This document shows positions 1 through 10,423 of a stretch of 64,000 nt of DNA, piece after piece (positions within the stretch are counted from its first letter, which is position 1; the number at the start of each line of letters is the position of its first letter). This DNA is from Diplonema japonicum. Taxonomy: Eukaryota > Euglenozoa > Diplonemea > Diplonemida > Diplonemidae. The notes beneath the pieces were generated by a model. The model saw only the letters and a list, made by a program, of their open reading frames with translations, did not search any database and was not told the DNA's origin. The stretch is taken from positions 310,001-374,000 of the forward strand of contig OZ025714.1 in assembly GCA_964019335.1 (NCBI GenBank), written 5' to 3'. A program made the translations under genes and the position numbers.

Positions 1-832
1 CCCCTGACATGGACGCGTTCACCATCCCCCCATTGTCCGTCGTGAAGATCATTAGCGTGTTGTCCCACAACCCGAGGTCCTTGTACATGTTCACGAGCTC
101 TCCTGTTGCATTGTCCGCAGCGTTCATCATATTGCAGTATATCTGCCTCCCTGTGGGGGACACATTGCTGCACAGGGGGTTCACCGTAGGCGGGTTCTCA
201 AGCGGGATGTGGATGTTCTGGTGTGCAAAGTACAGGAAGCTCGGGCTGTTCCCGTCCACGATCATCTGGAGGTACTCCTTCGCCTTCTTCATGAAGGCGT
301 CGATGGAGTACTCCCCGACGGGTACCGAGGCCGTCTTGTCTAGCCAGAAGTCGTACCCCTTCACATCCTTGAAGGCTACCGTGTGGTTGTAGTAGTCGCC
401 CATTGCCTGCATGTAGCCCAGGTAGTGCTGGAAACCGCGTTCAGTAGGAGTCTGTGCCCACTGTGAGTAGCCGCAGTGCCATTTCCCGATCATGTATGTG
501 GCGTAGCCGCTGTTGCGGAGGTACTCGGGAAGGGTGTTGACGTCAAGCGGGATTCCAGCCTTGCTCCCAGGCATTACCGTGTCCATGTGCTGCATCCCCG
601 TGTTAAAGGGGTACCTCCCTGTCATGAAGGAGGACCTTGTTGGGCTGCACACGGGTTGTGTGTAGTACCTCGCGAGCTTGATCCCCGTCTTGGCGAGGTT
701 GTCGATGTTGGGGGACGGCAGGTTGCCCCCTTGGTACCCTACATCCGCCCACCCAAGGTCGTCCACAGCCAGCATCAGGATGTGCGGCTGCACACTCAAC
801 GCAGCAGCGAAACAGAGAACCGACATCATCAT
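1..832 (-). CDS. Sulfatase (arylsulfatase type), 5' part; 3' end beyond window
   Basis: An open frame begins at an ATG at 832 (three ATGs in a row) and runs without a stop to position 1, so the C-terminus lies outside the window; 277 residues are visible. A short hydrophobic N-terminus (about residues 3-14) looks like a signal peptide. It is followed by the metal-binding Asp-Asp of LAVDDLGW near residue 24 and the sulfatase signature CSPTR at residues 62-66. In this family that Cys is converted to formylglycine, the catalytic residue. GKWHCGY and a TDNGG motif near the end of the visible part match the alkaline-phosphatase fold of arylsulfatases B/I/J. The family hydrolyses sulfate esters, usually of sulfated polysaccharides, in lysosome-like compartments or outside the cell. 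The substrate cannot be told from this fragment. A run of A precedes the ATG in the sense direction. Confidence 0.9.
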   Translation of the reverse strand, partial: MMMSVLCFAAALSVQPHILMLAVDDLGWADVGYQGGNLPSPNIDNLAKTGIKLARYYTQPVCSPTRSSFMTGRYPFNTGMQHMDTVMPGSKAGIPLDVNTLPEYLRNSGYATYMIGKWHCGYSQWAQTPTERGFQHYLGYMQAMGDYYNHTVAFKDVKGYDFWLDKTASVPVGEYSIDAFMKKAKEYLQMIVDGNSPSFLYFAHQNIHIPLENPPTVNPLCSNVSPTGRQIYCNMMNAADNATGELVNMYKDLGLWDNTLMIFTTDNGGMVNASMSG

Positions 833-895
833 TTTTTTTTTTTTCTTCTTCTCAGCAAATCACCTTTCCAGGAAATTTAGTTCAGTGCAAACGAG

Positions 896-945
896 CCTTT
901 AGAAGAAAAAAAAAAAGGGAAAAAAAAAATAGGGGGGAGTGAAAC
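896..945 (-). promoter_or_regulatory. Candidate splice acceptor (trans-splice type) for the sulfatase mRNA
   Basis: Read on the minus strand, between the stop of the kelch-RING gene (1128) and the sulfatase ATG (832), there is a long pyrimidine tract of T runs broken by CCC, ending in TCTAAAG with the AG at 898-897. A pyrimidine tract plus AG in a head-to-tail spacer is the layout of spliced-leader acceptor sites in Euglenozoa. No leader RNA gene is visible in the window, so the assignment is inference. Confidence 0.3.
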
Positions 946-1127
946 TCGTTCGTTAACTGGTGGGCCTCTCGGCCCTCTTAGCACTCAGCGTTAACTCTGT
1001 TTTACTACGAAACCGATGACGACGCAATAGTGGGGTTGATCCCCCCCCTTTTTTTTCCTTTTGTAAAAAAGGGAAATAGGGGGGAGAGAAGAAGGAAAAA
1101 AAAAAGAAGAAAGCTCGAGAATCCCAA

Positions 1128-2900
1128 TCACAACATCCCTTTTTTCCTGCACCATATTGAGGTCCGGAGAGGCTTCGGTTGTTTTTTCACAGAACGCTCC
1201 ACAGCACCGCACTCCCCGGGAGGTTCTTCCTCCGTGGTGTTCAGGAAGCTGCTGAAGTCTTGCGACGGGATGGCGAAGGTCGCCTGGTCTTCCATTTCTT
1301 TATCCGCCGAAAATTCTTTTTTGTTTTCGGGAACCTGGTTGCTCGAAGGCAGAGGTGTGGAGACAACGAGCTTCCTACGCAAGCCTGCATACTTCAAGGC
1401 GAATAAACGTTCGAGTGAAGTAACAGGTTCAAAACAGTTCGGGCAATGTGAGAACTTATTATCTTGCACAGCACAGAAGAGGCAAACACTCACATGCCCG
1501 CAAGGTAGAAAAATCGCGTCCACCTCGTTGCCGCAAACGCCGCACGGTTCTGACACACGGGAAACGTTTGCCCTTGTTTTTTTAACCACGTTTCGGATAC
1601 GTTTCAGGTTGCCTACTAAATTGAACCCAATTGATTTTTCAGGCTCCTTCCACATGATGCAACCGCTAGCTGTTGGGTCATATAAGCGGTTGGTGACCTC
1701 TTGCTCGTGCTGCCATTTCTGATCCAGCATTACATCTGCGAACTGGCTTGGATCGTAATCCCCTTGCATGAAATGCCTCCCAACCGAGATCCCGAAATAA
1801 TTCCCGGTGTACGCTTTTTCTTTCGGCTGAACCGTTCTTTCGGAGAGGGATGCTATGATGCTTGGAATTTGAAACCGAAAAAAATGGTTTTTTTTAATGG
1901 TCTCGCTGCAGGAATCGCTGGATCCACCGAAGATGAATAATGACGACGTGTGTAAACAGGATGAAGAATGGCCTGTTATACGGTAGCCTCTGGGGGAGGG
2001 GATCAACCTCCAGGATTGTTTTTCAATGTCGAAATAATACACGTCGCCGAGCTCCGTGTCTAAAAAACGAGATTTGTAAGTGGAGGTTCCACCAAAGATT
2101 ATGAAACCAGCTCCGAAGACGGTTAAGGAGTGTCCCCTTCTGGGCCTCGGTCGTTCGTCTGTCATGAGATCTGATTTCCTCCAAAACCCATTGTCCTCCA
2201 CTAAGCTTGCCACGTCGATCGTGAAAATTTTATTCGTATCGATAACGGTGTCGCCCCTTGCAACACCACCACCCATGATATACAGAAAACCATCGATAAT
2301 ACAGGAGGTGTGGTACCATCTTGGATCTGGTGCGTTGTTCGGGTGTACCTCCCGCCACGATCCCGTTCCTATGTGGTAGACCCATGTGTCGTTGAGTTGC
2401 CCTTGCGGGCCTTTGCCACCGTGTAATATTAGGTATGTTTCTTCGTAAATGTCAAGGGTGTGTCCCAGCCTTCTTGGGGGTAGGTGGCCTGGATGCATTT
2501 TGCTCCATGTCAGCGGTCTTCTCATCAAATCGAGCTGATGCATATCGTTGAGTTCCCCGTTCTCACCCATACCCCCGAACAGTACAAGAACTTCGTCGGA
2601 CCGTTTCACCAATGCGTGGCCTGCACGGGGCACAGGGGGGTTTGCGTCGTTTAGCCGTTCCCATCCTGTTTTTCTCTCGTATTTCCAAAGGTCGTTTTTG
2701 TAGTAAGGTGTCCTGCCTTCGATCACAACACCGCCGAAGAGATGCAGAGTCTCACCGTCTGAGGCGACCTTGTGGTTCACCCGTCTGTCGGGTGCCTTGC
2801 CTGAAATGGGTTGGATTTGTATCGCGGCGGAGCGCTCGGCAGCTTTTTTTCTGGTTGCTGCGTGCCAGGACTCGTAGGGGTCTTTGGTGTTGTCTTCCAT
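1128..2900 (-). CDS. Kelch-repeat protein with C-terminal RING finger
   Basis: 590 residues, ATG at 2900, stop TGA at 1128, no intron needed. Residues about 35-330 hold five or six kelch blades. These show as repeats of a hydrophobic stretch ending in FGG, HGG or GGG followed by a W or Y, for example LHLFGG, LVLFGG and FIIFGG. The blades predict a beta-propeller. Near residues 450-495 is a C3HC4 RING: CGVC, then LPCGHVSVCLFC, then CPNC. This RING resembles the C-terminal type in MGRN1/LRSAM1-like ubiquitin ligases. The likely role is an E3 ligase whose propeller binds substrate; the partner is unknown. The sense leader just before ATG is A-rich. Shadow frames on the plus strand have no independent support. 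Confidence 0.85.
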   Translation of the reverse strand: MEDNTKDPYESWHAATRKKAAERSAAIQIQPISGKAPDRRVNHKVASDGETLHLFGGVVIEGRTPYYKNDLWKYERKTGWERLNDANPPVPRAGHALVKRSDEVLVLFGGMGENGELNDMHQLDLMRRPLTWSKMHPGHLPPRRLGHTLDIYEETYLILHGGKGPQGQLNDTWVYHIGTGSWREVHPNNAPDPRWYHTSCIIDGFLYIMGGGVARGDTVIDTNKIFTIDVASLVEDNGFWRKSDLMTDERPRPRRGHSLTVFGAGFIIFGGTSTYKSRFLDTELGDVYYFDIEKQSWRLIPSPRGYRITGHSSSCLHTSSLFIFGGSSDSCSETIKKNHFFRFQIPSIIASLSERTVQPKEKAYTGNYFGISVGRHFMQGDYDPSQFADVMLDQKWQHEQEVTNRLYDPTASGCIMWKEPEKSIGFNLVGNLKRIRNVVKKTRANVSRVSEPCGVCGNEVDAIFLPCGHVSVCLFCAVQDNKFSHCPNCFEPVTSLERLFALKYAGLRRKLVVSTPLPSSNQVPENKKEFSADKEMEDQATFAIPSQDFSSFLNTTEEEPPGECGAVERSVKKQPKPLRTSIWCRKKGML

Positions 2901-3319
2901 TTCTCCCCCACTTTTTTTTTTCTATTTTTATATATAAAAGGTTTTTCTCCTTTCTTCCCAACCCTGGGAGATAAGGATGCAAAAAGAAAAAAAAAAGGAA
3001 GAAAAAAAAAAGGTTTTCTTTTTTTAAAAGTATGCGTTTTTGCGTTCACCTTCGGCCTTCTTGTGCTCAGTCCCCGGTGTCCCCGTTCTGCGGGCTTTGG
3101 TGGGTGCCGACTGCGGGGGCATCAGTCGAACAAAATCAAAAAAAAGAGAGAGAGAAAAGCACGAGGTGTTAAAAGACGCCACAAGAGGAAACAAAAAGAA
3201 AGAGGGAAAAAAAGAAAAAAAAACGTGATCGCAAAATCCCGATAGATGCTAGGGCCCCATTTTTGTGGTCAAATGCAAATCAAATCGTTAACCGGAGAAT
3301 CCCCCCCCCACCCCACCGT

Positions 3320-3748
3320 TTAAAAACCTTCTGGAGCCCGCCTGACACGCCTCTTTACAGAACTGGGAGGAAGCGTGCATTGCTCTGTTTTACCGAAAAC
3401 CTTATATCTCACAGCCGCAACGCAGTCGTAGGCAATATCGCGTAGCGGGGAGGGGATGCAAGTGAGGTACGAAAGCCCAGACCATGGCCTTGAGAGATAC
3501 CCACAGGTTCTCAAGATAGCTGTGGACTTGGTGTAGCACTCCCCGATGTCGCCTTCCTCTGCCTTTTCTATCATCACAACCGTGCTTAGGTCCATCGGCT
3601 GCTTGTACTTTTCGAGGAGGGCCTGCCCCTCGTCCGACTGCTGTGTCTCATAGCACATCACCCCATTCACATCTCTAGCAGCAACGAACTGTACTGTCAT
3701 GTTGCACATTGCACAGTCACCATCCACCAGTAACACTACCTGCGGCAT
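3320..3748 (-). CDS. DCC-family thiol-disulfide oxidoreductase-like protein (DUF393)
   Basis: 142 residues starting at the ATG at 3748; an upstream in-frame extension is homopolymer-derived and is rejected. The N-terminus reads VVLLVDGDCAMCN, placing the family signature DxxxCxxC-like motif (D9, D11, C12, C15) exactly at the start. A thioredoxin-like pattern follows. The C-terminal half has the usual aromatic and basic residues, including YKVFGK, and ends in a basic tail. DCC-family proteins are found in bacteria, plants and protists; a redox role is predicted from the two cysteines but no substrate is known. The length fits the family (about 120-150). Confidence 0.8.
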   Translation of the reverse strand: MPQVVLLVDGDCAMCNMTVQFVAARDVNGVMCYETQQSDEGQALLEKYKQPMDLSTVVMIEKAEEGDIGECYTKSTAILRTCGYLSRPWSGLSYLTCIPSPLRDIAYDCVAAVRYKVFGKTEQCTLPPSSVKRRVRRAPEGF

Positions 3749-3823
3749 ACTACTTTGTTTCCCCCCTTTTTTTTTTTTTTTCCTTTCTTTTTTTTTTGTG
3801 TGTGTTTTTTTCCCTCTCAAAAT

Positions 3824-3850
3824 CTGATTAAAAAAAGAGAGTACTAAGGC
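3824..3850 (-). promoter_or_regulatory. Candidate splice acceptor for the DCC-family mRNA
   Basis: On the sense strand the sequence CTCTCTTTTTTTAATCAG ends in CAG at 3826-3824, 75 bases upstream of the ATG at 3748, in the spacer after the MORN-like gene. It is a textbook pyrimidine tract plus AG and the clearest such site in the window. It could accept a spliced leader or end a 5' UTR intron; no donor was found nearby. Confidence 0.35.
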
Positions 3851-4076
3851 AAGGACGATGAGGGTGGGAGAAAAGTTTTTATCAAACACAAAGTGGAAGT
3901 GTGGAGGGGGGGGGGGGGAACCCACCTCCTCTTTCCATACATTTTTTCTCTCTCCCCTCCCTTACTGTCCCCGCTTTCTAATTCTTGTGCAGCGTCAGAC
4001 TGCATCCAAGAGGGTTGTAAACTGACATGGCACCGCTGTTTTTTTTTTTTTTTTTTCCAAAATATATCAATAGTTA

Positions 4077-4637
4077 TTATTGAACATACCAGCATCGGTA
4101 GGTACCAGTAGCTGGGTCCGACTCGTCAGGGTGGTACCGACAAAGAGGAGCAGATTCGGTGTTGGTGGGGGGGTTAAACTTCCTTGAGCATCGGGAGCAG
4201 GCCTTATGAGTTTTGTCCCTCTTCCATTTAATGCGCCTCAAGAGCTCACCGTTGTCCGCGTATTCCTCAAGGTAGATACCGCCCTCCTTCACAAGAGCAA
4301 AGAAGCCTTTACGAACTCCCATTACCCAATTACCGTAGTAAATAGAGTCGCCCTGTGTAATCATACCAGGGCCATCAGCAACACCCTGGTTCCAGTTGCT
4401 GCAAGCGTGCAGCAACCCAATATGGTGTTCGAGGACCCCCCACCCTTTAGGAACACCGTCGTATGCTAGCCCTGAGTATTTTTGGTCTTTGCCGAAGGCG
4501 AGGCCGTTCACTTCTTCACAGGACTGCCATTCCCTCCCGATGTACATAGGGGACGAGATGTTGTATGGGGGTGCATTCATTTGGATATCGAGGGCTTTCT
4601 TTGCCACTGCGACAGGATCGTCTTCGGGGTTCGACAT
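4077..4637 (-). CDS. MORN-like protein with C-terminal cysteine/histidine motif
   Basis: 186 residues, ATG at 4637, stop TAA. The middle (about residues 55-125) has glycine- and tyrosine-rich segments of the MORN kind (YSGLAYDGVPKGWG, IYYGNWVMGVRKG), which form short beta hairpins. The C-terminal 50 residues contain CSRCSRKF, then CRYHP, a likely small zinc-binding unit. In kinetoplastids MORN proteins often belong to the cytoskeleton or flagellum, but nothing here fixes the location. A strongly A-rich leader precedes the ATG. The longer frame that begins further upstream is Lys-rich read-through of that leader. The MORN call is moderate; only two or three units are recognisable. Confidence 0.6.
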   Translation of the reverse strand: MSNPEDDPVAVAKKALDIQMNAPPYNISSPMYIGREWQSCEEVNGLAFGKDQKYSGLAYDGVPKGWGVLEHHIGLLHACSNWNQGVADGPGMITQGDSIYYGNWVMGVRKGFFALVKEGGIYLEEYADNGELLRRIKWKRDKTHKACSRCSRKFNPPTNTESAPLCRYHPDESDPATGTYRCWYVQ

Positions 4638-4867
4638 TTTCTTTTTCCTTTTTTTTTTTTTCCCTTTTTTTTTTTTTTCCACCCCCTTTTTTTTTGTTGG
4701 CACCACAGGATTAATGTTTAAAAAAAAAAAAAAAAGAGGGGAAACAAAAAAATCTTTTTTTTCTTCGTTCATCCCGGTTACTCATATACACGATACAAAA
4801 AAAAAAAAAAAAAAAAGAAATCTAGGGGGTAAAAAAAAAAAAAAAAAAGAAAGAATTATTGTTGTGG

Positions 4868-7823
4868 TCACCACATAGTTCCGAAGGGAGGGTAACCAGG
4901 TGCCGCCCGAACGTTTTTGAAATCCTTCGGGTTCATTACGGGAATGACAAGAGCAGGGCGCTCCCTCTGCGGGGACTTGTGTCTGTCGATATCGTGAGTC
5001 GGCTGCACCACAGTGTCGGGTGCGAGCGTCGTGATAAGAGGCGCCTCCAGAGTGGTTTTAAGAGAGAGGTTCTCCGCACGAAGCCGGTTGATCTCCTCTT
5101 CAAGATCATGCTCCCGAGAGCTAGTCCTCGGCGAGGGAGGAGGAAGAGGCACATTGCAACGTGCGGGGGCTCCAAACCCGTCTTCGACGTCGCTCAAAGG
5201 AGACAGCTCCCGCATCCTTCTCGGACTGATTTTATCACACTCATATGGGGCAACGCGTGTTACCATTCTCTTCTGCACGACCGTGGCCATGTCCCTGCTG
5301 CATATCTTCGGTGGGGATCTCACAACTATTTCCGACGGCATGGATCTACTCTCCAGCATGACGGTCTTCATCTCGCTGTGCGGCTTCCTTCTTGGTGTGT
5401 TGTAGAAGTTTCTTGGGGATGCGACACTGACCAGCATTCTCGGGGGGGGTGGGGGCCCGCCTTTGTCCAATGGGTCTAGTTCCAAGCCGTCCCCCATTGT
5501 CAATTCATACTTTTCTTGTAAAGTATCCGGCTTGACTGTCGGCGGGACAAGACCAATACCTCTTTGTGTTCCCACTGATAGTTTCGGTACCGCGCCTATC
5601 GCCACCGTTCTCCTAGCTTCGTCCTCCCTTTGGTTTTCCTTCTCGAAAGGTTGTGGTTGAGTTTCATAAGGTAAAATGCTAGCTGCCGAATGGACCGACT
5701 GGTGTGGGGTGAAAATGTCTGGAGCACCTGTGGGTTTCCCACCGCCACCACCACCGCCGGACGCGATGCTTTCCACCATTTCAGCGGACGGGAATTGATT
5801 TTTGTCGAAGAAATCGTTTGAAAGTATTCCATGACGGTCAAGCTGTTCGTCAGGAGGGTGGGACTGATCGCCTAGTTTTTTACTGGAATGCCTTCGCGGT
5901 CTTGAAGGAAGGTGTCGTGAGGGGCCTGCCATGGGAGTCGATGCCCGTGGTGTCCTTGCAGGCTCCATCATGTTCTGGAGGCAGCCCGGCCCTGGTGCGC
6001 TCTTCGCCAGCTTGTCCGACTCGGTACTCTCGTTCAGATTGATGAACGATGAGATTTGGCTTTCCGACGCGTTCAGCTTTTTGGTTTCTTCGTCTCGTTT
6101 GATGGACATCACCAGTTTCTGTGTGTGTTTTTTTTTCCCCCCCCTTTTTTTTCTTGTTTGAGAACGCACCTTCACAGCTTCCGTCGTAGCCACAGCACCC
6201 GCAATGCTAAGGTCGCTCCGTGCGATGCTTTCCATGATGGCGGGGTCGGAGTGCGAGAATCTTTTTTTTTTTTTTTGTTGCTGTTGTATTTGTTTCTACT
6301 CTACATACCTATCGGACACATTCGACGGGGAGTCCAACATGCTTCCCTGGCCCATCTCATCGCCAACCTTTTTTTTTTTTTTTTTTTTTTTTTCTATTAC
6401 AGTTTTTCTATAAAACTCATACCGGGTGGTCGACTTGAGGCAGTGTTTTCTGCCGTCGAACCCCTCTAGCCGGGATTGCCTTCGACGGCCCCGACTCTCC
6501 TTGCGTCGGGTGCAGGTGTGTGGAGGAAGACCTGCTCAGCCCTGCAACAGGAGGGTTCCCCAGCGAGTCATGATCGGAGGAGTCAGTCGTTTGTTTGAAA
6601 CGGTCTTCAGAGTGGTATTCAAGAGGCTCCTCGTTGGGACGGAGCTTTACGGGAAGCATTTTTTGCGTTCTCGGGCTGCGAGACTTCATATCTTTTTTAA
6701 TAGGTGACACCAAGTCAGGCCCCGCTTCAGACCGCGGTGTCAAGGGAGCAGACGCAGGCGCCGACGCCGGCAATGTTTCATCGTATTCGCCTGAAATCGC
6801 ACTTGGGGTTAACGTACCATAACGCCCGCTTCGGAGGGAATGTGCAACGGCGGTCAAGTCTGGAACAAAAGTGTCAGATGTTGATGAGAGGAGCGCAGAA
6901 CGTTCCATACTGCGCCGAAGAACAGGGCCTGCCTGCTCGGAGGGCTCGGGTATCTCAATCTGCAAATCATTCACAAGATCGCCGCCCATCCGCGGACGGT
7001 AGTACCACTGCGTGTTAATATTGTAAGCCTCCACAGAGGTGTACACGGCCACAGACACCACACAGCCTGCAAAACCACAGATAAAATTACAGGATTCCCG
7101 CAGTAAAATGTTCCTCAATCTCATGCGAGGCGATTTCGTCACCACTACAGGCGGAAATGAATTCGTGGAAGACTGCGGCGATCGTGGTGTTTCTGGAGCA
7201 GATTCCCTTCCTATGTAGCTTCCATGGGTCTGCGTCCCGACAATGCACAATGAGAGGGGAAGGGTTGGAATGAGTGAGGGAAGATGCCGTCTCATGGAAC
7301 GCGGTGACGGTTCATAGTCCAGATCGCCTTCGAAGAAGTCGGGTGATTCATCGAAGAATATTTTCAGTTTTGTGAAGTACCTCATGAGCAGTTTCCCGTG
7401 GATGCCGAGGAGGAGCACGCTGACAGCCTTTTGTTGGATTGCTTGGAGTTTTCTTTCCGCGGTTGATTTATTTCTCGGGCTTGTTAGGCCGTGCCGTCTC
7501 GGCGACACCAAGACCCGTTTTGGAGAAGCCGGAGGAAGCGTTTGCGGGGTAGAAATGGTCGGAATAATCCTTCTTGGCGATGTGTACCGATCCACATCAA
7601 AGCTCCGTGGTGCTGGGGACATTTTTGGGACATATTTGAACGGAGTCGGGCTTATCAAGCCCGCATCGCAGCATAGTGGTCTGCCTATACCCGGGGACAT
7701 TACCTCTATGCCATGTCCTGCGTCTATAAACCCATCCAGGAGGGAGTTCGTGGCCAAACACCTCACCACGATTCCCGAAGGAGAAGGCGGATCTAAGCTT
7801 TGATGGTCTATTGACACCACCAT
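4868..7823 (-). CDS. Unknown 933-residue Ser/Pro-rich protein, four exons
   Basis: Two open frames (7823-6417 and 6235-4868) are joined here into one gene. Exons are 7823-6423, 6367-6309, 6260-6170 and 6118-4868. The introns are 55, 48 and 51 bases, all GT-AG, starting GTATGA, GTATGT and GTGCGT. Splicing keeps frame throughout (467 + 50 + 416 residues) and removes the stop at 6417 and a Lys-rich stretch. No family is recognised. The first third has many SPRR, TSPR and SPK motifs that look like proline-directed or basophilic kinase sites, and two hydrophobic stretches (AVSVLLLGIHGKLL; ICGFAGCVVSVAVYTSV) that may be membrane segments. The last 90 residues hold a short coiled-coil (EEEINRLRAENLSLKTTL). 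An out-of-frame ATG lies ten bases upstream of the chosen start. Confidence 0.7.
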
Positions 7824-8333
7824 TGGGGCATTGTGTGTTTTTTTTTTATTTTATTCTATTTTTTTATTGAAGAATTATGATGAGGGGGGGGGAAAGAAAA
7901 AAAAATCCAACAATTTTTTTAAAAAAAAAAAAAAAAAAAAACCACCGGGCTAGAAGAGAAAAAGAAACTGGGTTGAAAGTATGGGGGGGGGTTTTTTTTT
8001 TAAAAAAAGAGGGGAGAAAATGGGTTTAAAAAAAAAAGAAGTTTTTTTTTTTAAAAAAGAGAGAAAAGAGTTGTACGTGCCGGGCAGAAACCTCGGAGGA
8101 AGCTATTTTCAACCCGTAAACGCGTTTGCCAAAACGTCCCCCCCCCTTTTTTTTGTTTAAACAAAAAAGTAAACAACTTATTCTTGCAAAGAAAAAAAGA
8201 GAAAAAAAAGAAAAGGGGGAGGGAAAAAATGTACTTAGAAGGATTTTGTTTTCCCTTCTTTTTTTTTTTTCCCCACCAGAGGTCAACGAAAAAGTAAAAA
8301 TAAATATTAGGTTCGCGGTTTTCGCGCTCACTA

Positions 8334-8374
<41 letters not shown>

Positions 8375-8499
8375 TCTTTTTTTTTTCTTTCTTTTTTTTT
8401 TTTGTGGATCAATAAAATAAAATAAATAAAACTTTAAAAAAAAAGCGGGCACACCAATAGATAGGTAAGGGTATGTGTATGAAAAATGCGGTGCCAACA

Positions 8500-8542
<43 letters not shown>

Positions 8543-8544
8543 CT
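7824..8544. other. Gene-free spacer, homopolymer-rich
   Basis: About 720 bases between the 933-residue gene and the 578-residue gene. It is mostly runs of T and A (including T runs over 30 long near 8336-8373 and 8503-8539) with short G runs. No coding frame, tRNA or repeat is supported. Confidence 0.6.
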
Positions 8545-10281
8545 TTAAATCTCAAGAGAAGGTTCGTCCACCCATTTTTCAACATCTTCACGCGTTATCA
8601 CTCTAAACTTCCCACCATCCTTCACGGATTTTCCATGTAAATCACCAGCAGAAACGAACCCCCACATCGCACTCTTCTCCTTCGTGTACAATTCATCATC
8701 GTCGTCCATTATAGAAGAAAAAACCTGCTGGTGCTTAACAGACAATCTCTGAAGAATGTCGGTGATGGTTCCGTGGCTCTCCAATGTGAGGGCGAATTCT
8801 TCGACAGCTTTCCATTTCATGTTGAAACAAGAATCGGCGACCGCATCCTCATAGAATTTGTCTAACCAATCCTGCAATTCCTCCTCTGGGAACGAATGAA
8901 CTTGCAGGTACGTCCTGACACAGTGAAGAGGAACCTTCAACAATGCTCCGTTCACATCCGAAATATTCGGTACATTTGCGTGGAAGGAGTTTTGACCGAC
9001 ATTGACGTAATGCCAAATGGGCCATTTCCCTCGATCGGTGTTCGATTTCGCCAACGGTATTGGCCTTGAAAACTGGCTTGGGGAAACGTTCCTCGCCTTC
9101 GCTTGCTCCTCCGTCAGCGAGTAGTCATTCACAAATTGCGTCAAAAGCATCTCAGCCGCCGTCTCAGCAATGTCAAAAGCCTGCTCCGACTCACCAAAAT
9201 CGTTCGCACCCGACCATACTTTTCCGCCTTTTTTCTTATTCAACGAATTGATCGCTTTCATCGTCAGCGTGTCCGACGGGCGAAGGACACAAGTATCAAG
9301 ATCAACAACATTTCCAGTTAATTTTTTCATTTTCCCAACACCTTTATCAGCGCTGTACCCGCTTGGATCGCCGTTGAAGAGCTTGTCCTGCATTTCTGTG
9401 TAGATTAAAGATCCGTTCGCCACGAGGTTTCTAAGCCCTGCGATTGATAAAACTTTCCGTCTGTGGATCGACTGGTCCTTAACGTTGGCGAAGTACGACG
9501 GGACGGGGGCTCCCGTGCGGAGTGCGGGGGAACAGTGGTCTTGTTTCGTGTACCCGTACATTCTTTTATATCTCTCGGTTGAGAATGTCAGTAAAATGTG
9601 GTCGTAGACCTTCTCAACATCCTTGACGAATTCCAAGGGGAACGCTGGGACTTTCTTCATCCTGCCCGTTTCGCTCTCGGATTTGGCAAGCGTTTCGTCG
9701 TACTCATCGATTGCCTTTAGAATCTTCGTGATGTTCACAAAAGTTTTCAAACTTGGAATTTCAATGTCGGTGTAGAGATCTGGGTCCCCGCCGCTTGCGT
9801 TGGATTTCTTCCCTTTTTTCCCACCGTGGGAACTACGTGCTATGAACCGCTGGTGTTTTTTCGCCTCTCTTCGTTCGATTCTTTCCTTCCTGACTGAACA
9901 TTGTTCCTGCGCTTCTTCCGCGTACGCTGCGAAGGCACCTGCAATGTCAACACTTTCTACATCAAGGTCAGCTTCCATCCAATCTCCCAAGAACGCGGTC
10001 AACAGCTCCTCAACCTTCATTTTCTCCTTGAACTCCATCACAGCCTGTTCTTGTTGCGATAGTTCTCTTGGTAGGTCTTCGTCGTCTTGTTGGTCGAAGG
10101 AAGGTGGAGGGCTGCTGGGGGGGCTCATGGCCTTGAACATCCTCCCATAATACTCCCTTCCCTTCTCGATTTTCTCCTTGGTGGTCTCCTCCTGCTGCTC
10201 CCCGTTCATCCCGAGTAATGTGGTGAGCTTCCCAAACCACCGTGATGTTGGTTGTTGCTGGTCTTCATGTGAACCCGACAT
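8545..10281 (-). CDS. Unknown 578-residue protein, highly charged N-terminus
   Basis: Single exon, ATG at 10281 directly preceded by a run of A, stop TAA. No family is recognised. Codon use resembles the neighbouring housekeeping genes and the frame is long and clean, so it is very likely real. Residues 1-170 are charged and Pro/Ser/Gln-rich, with a basic patch (KKHQRFIARSSHGGKKGKK) that could be a nuclear or RNA-binding signal. From about residue 175 the protein looks globular and mainly helical, with conserved-looking aromatic patches (FPLEFVKDVEKVYDHILLTF; GKWPIWHYVNVG). There is no signal peptide or membrane segment. Confidence 0.75.
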   Translation of the reverse strand: MSGSHEDQQQPTSRWFGKLTTLLGMNGEQQEETTKEKIEKGREYYGRMFKAMSPPSSPPPSFDQQDDEDLPRELSQQEQAVMEFKEKMKVEELLTAFLGDWMEADLDVESVDIAGAFAAYAEEAQEQCSVRKERIERREAKKHQRFIARSSHGGKKGKKSNASGGDPDLYTDIEIPSLKTFVNITKILKAIDEYDETLAKSESETGRMKKVPAFPLEFVKDVEKVYDHILLTFSTERYKRMYGYTKQDHCSPALRTGAPVPSYFANVKDQSIHRRKVLSIAGLRNLVANGSLIYTEMQDKLFNGDPSGYSADKGVGKMKKLTGNVVDLDTCVLRPSDTLTMKAINSLNKKKGGKVWSGANDFGESEQAFDIAETAAEMLLTQFVNDYSLTEEQAKARNVSPSQFSRPIPLAKSNTDRGKWPIWHYVNVGQNSFHANVPNISDVNGALLKVPLHCVRTYLQVHSFPEEELQDWLDKFYEDAVADSCFNMKWKAVEEFALTLESHGTITDILQRLSVKHQQVFSSIMDDDDELYTKEKSAMWGFVSAGDLHGKSVKDGGKFRVITREDVEKWVDEPSLEI

Positions 10282-10423
10282 GTTTTTTTTTTTCTTTTTT
10301 TTTTCTTCTTTTTATTTTCTTCAAAGACATTAGGGAAAATGAAAAATATAAGGGGGGGGGGAAAAAAAAATGATGCTGATAAGGGGAGAGTGGGGGGAAG
10401 AAAAAAAAATCTTTTTTTTTTCT

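Noticed and set aside
476-880. Plus-strand open frames over the sulfatase
   Set aside because: They are antisense shadows; the minus strand shows catalytic motifs in order.
8026-8500. Overlapping Lys-rich frames in the 8-kb spacer
   Set aside because: They are translations of A/T homopolymers.
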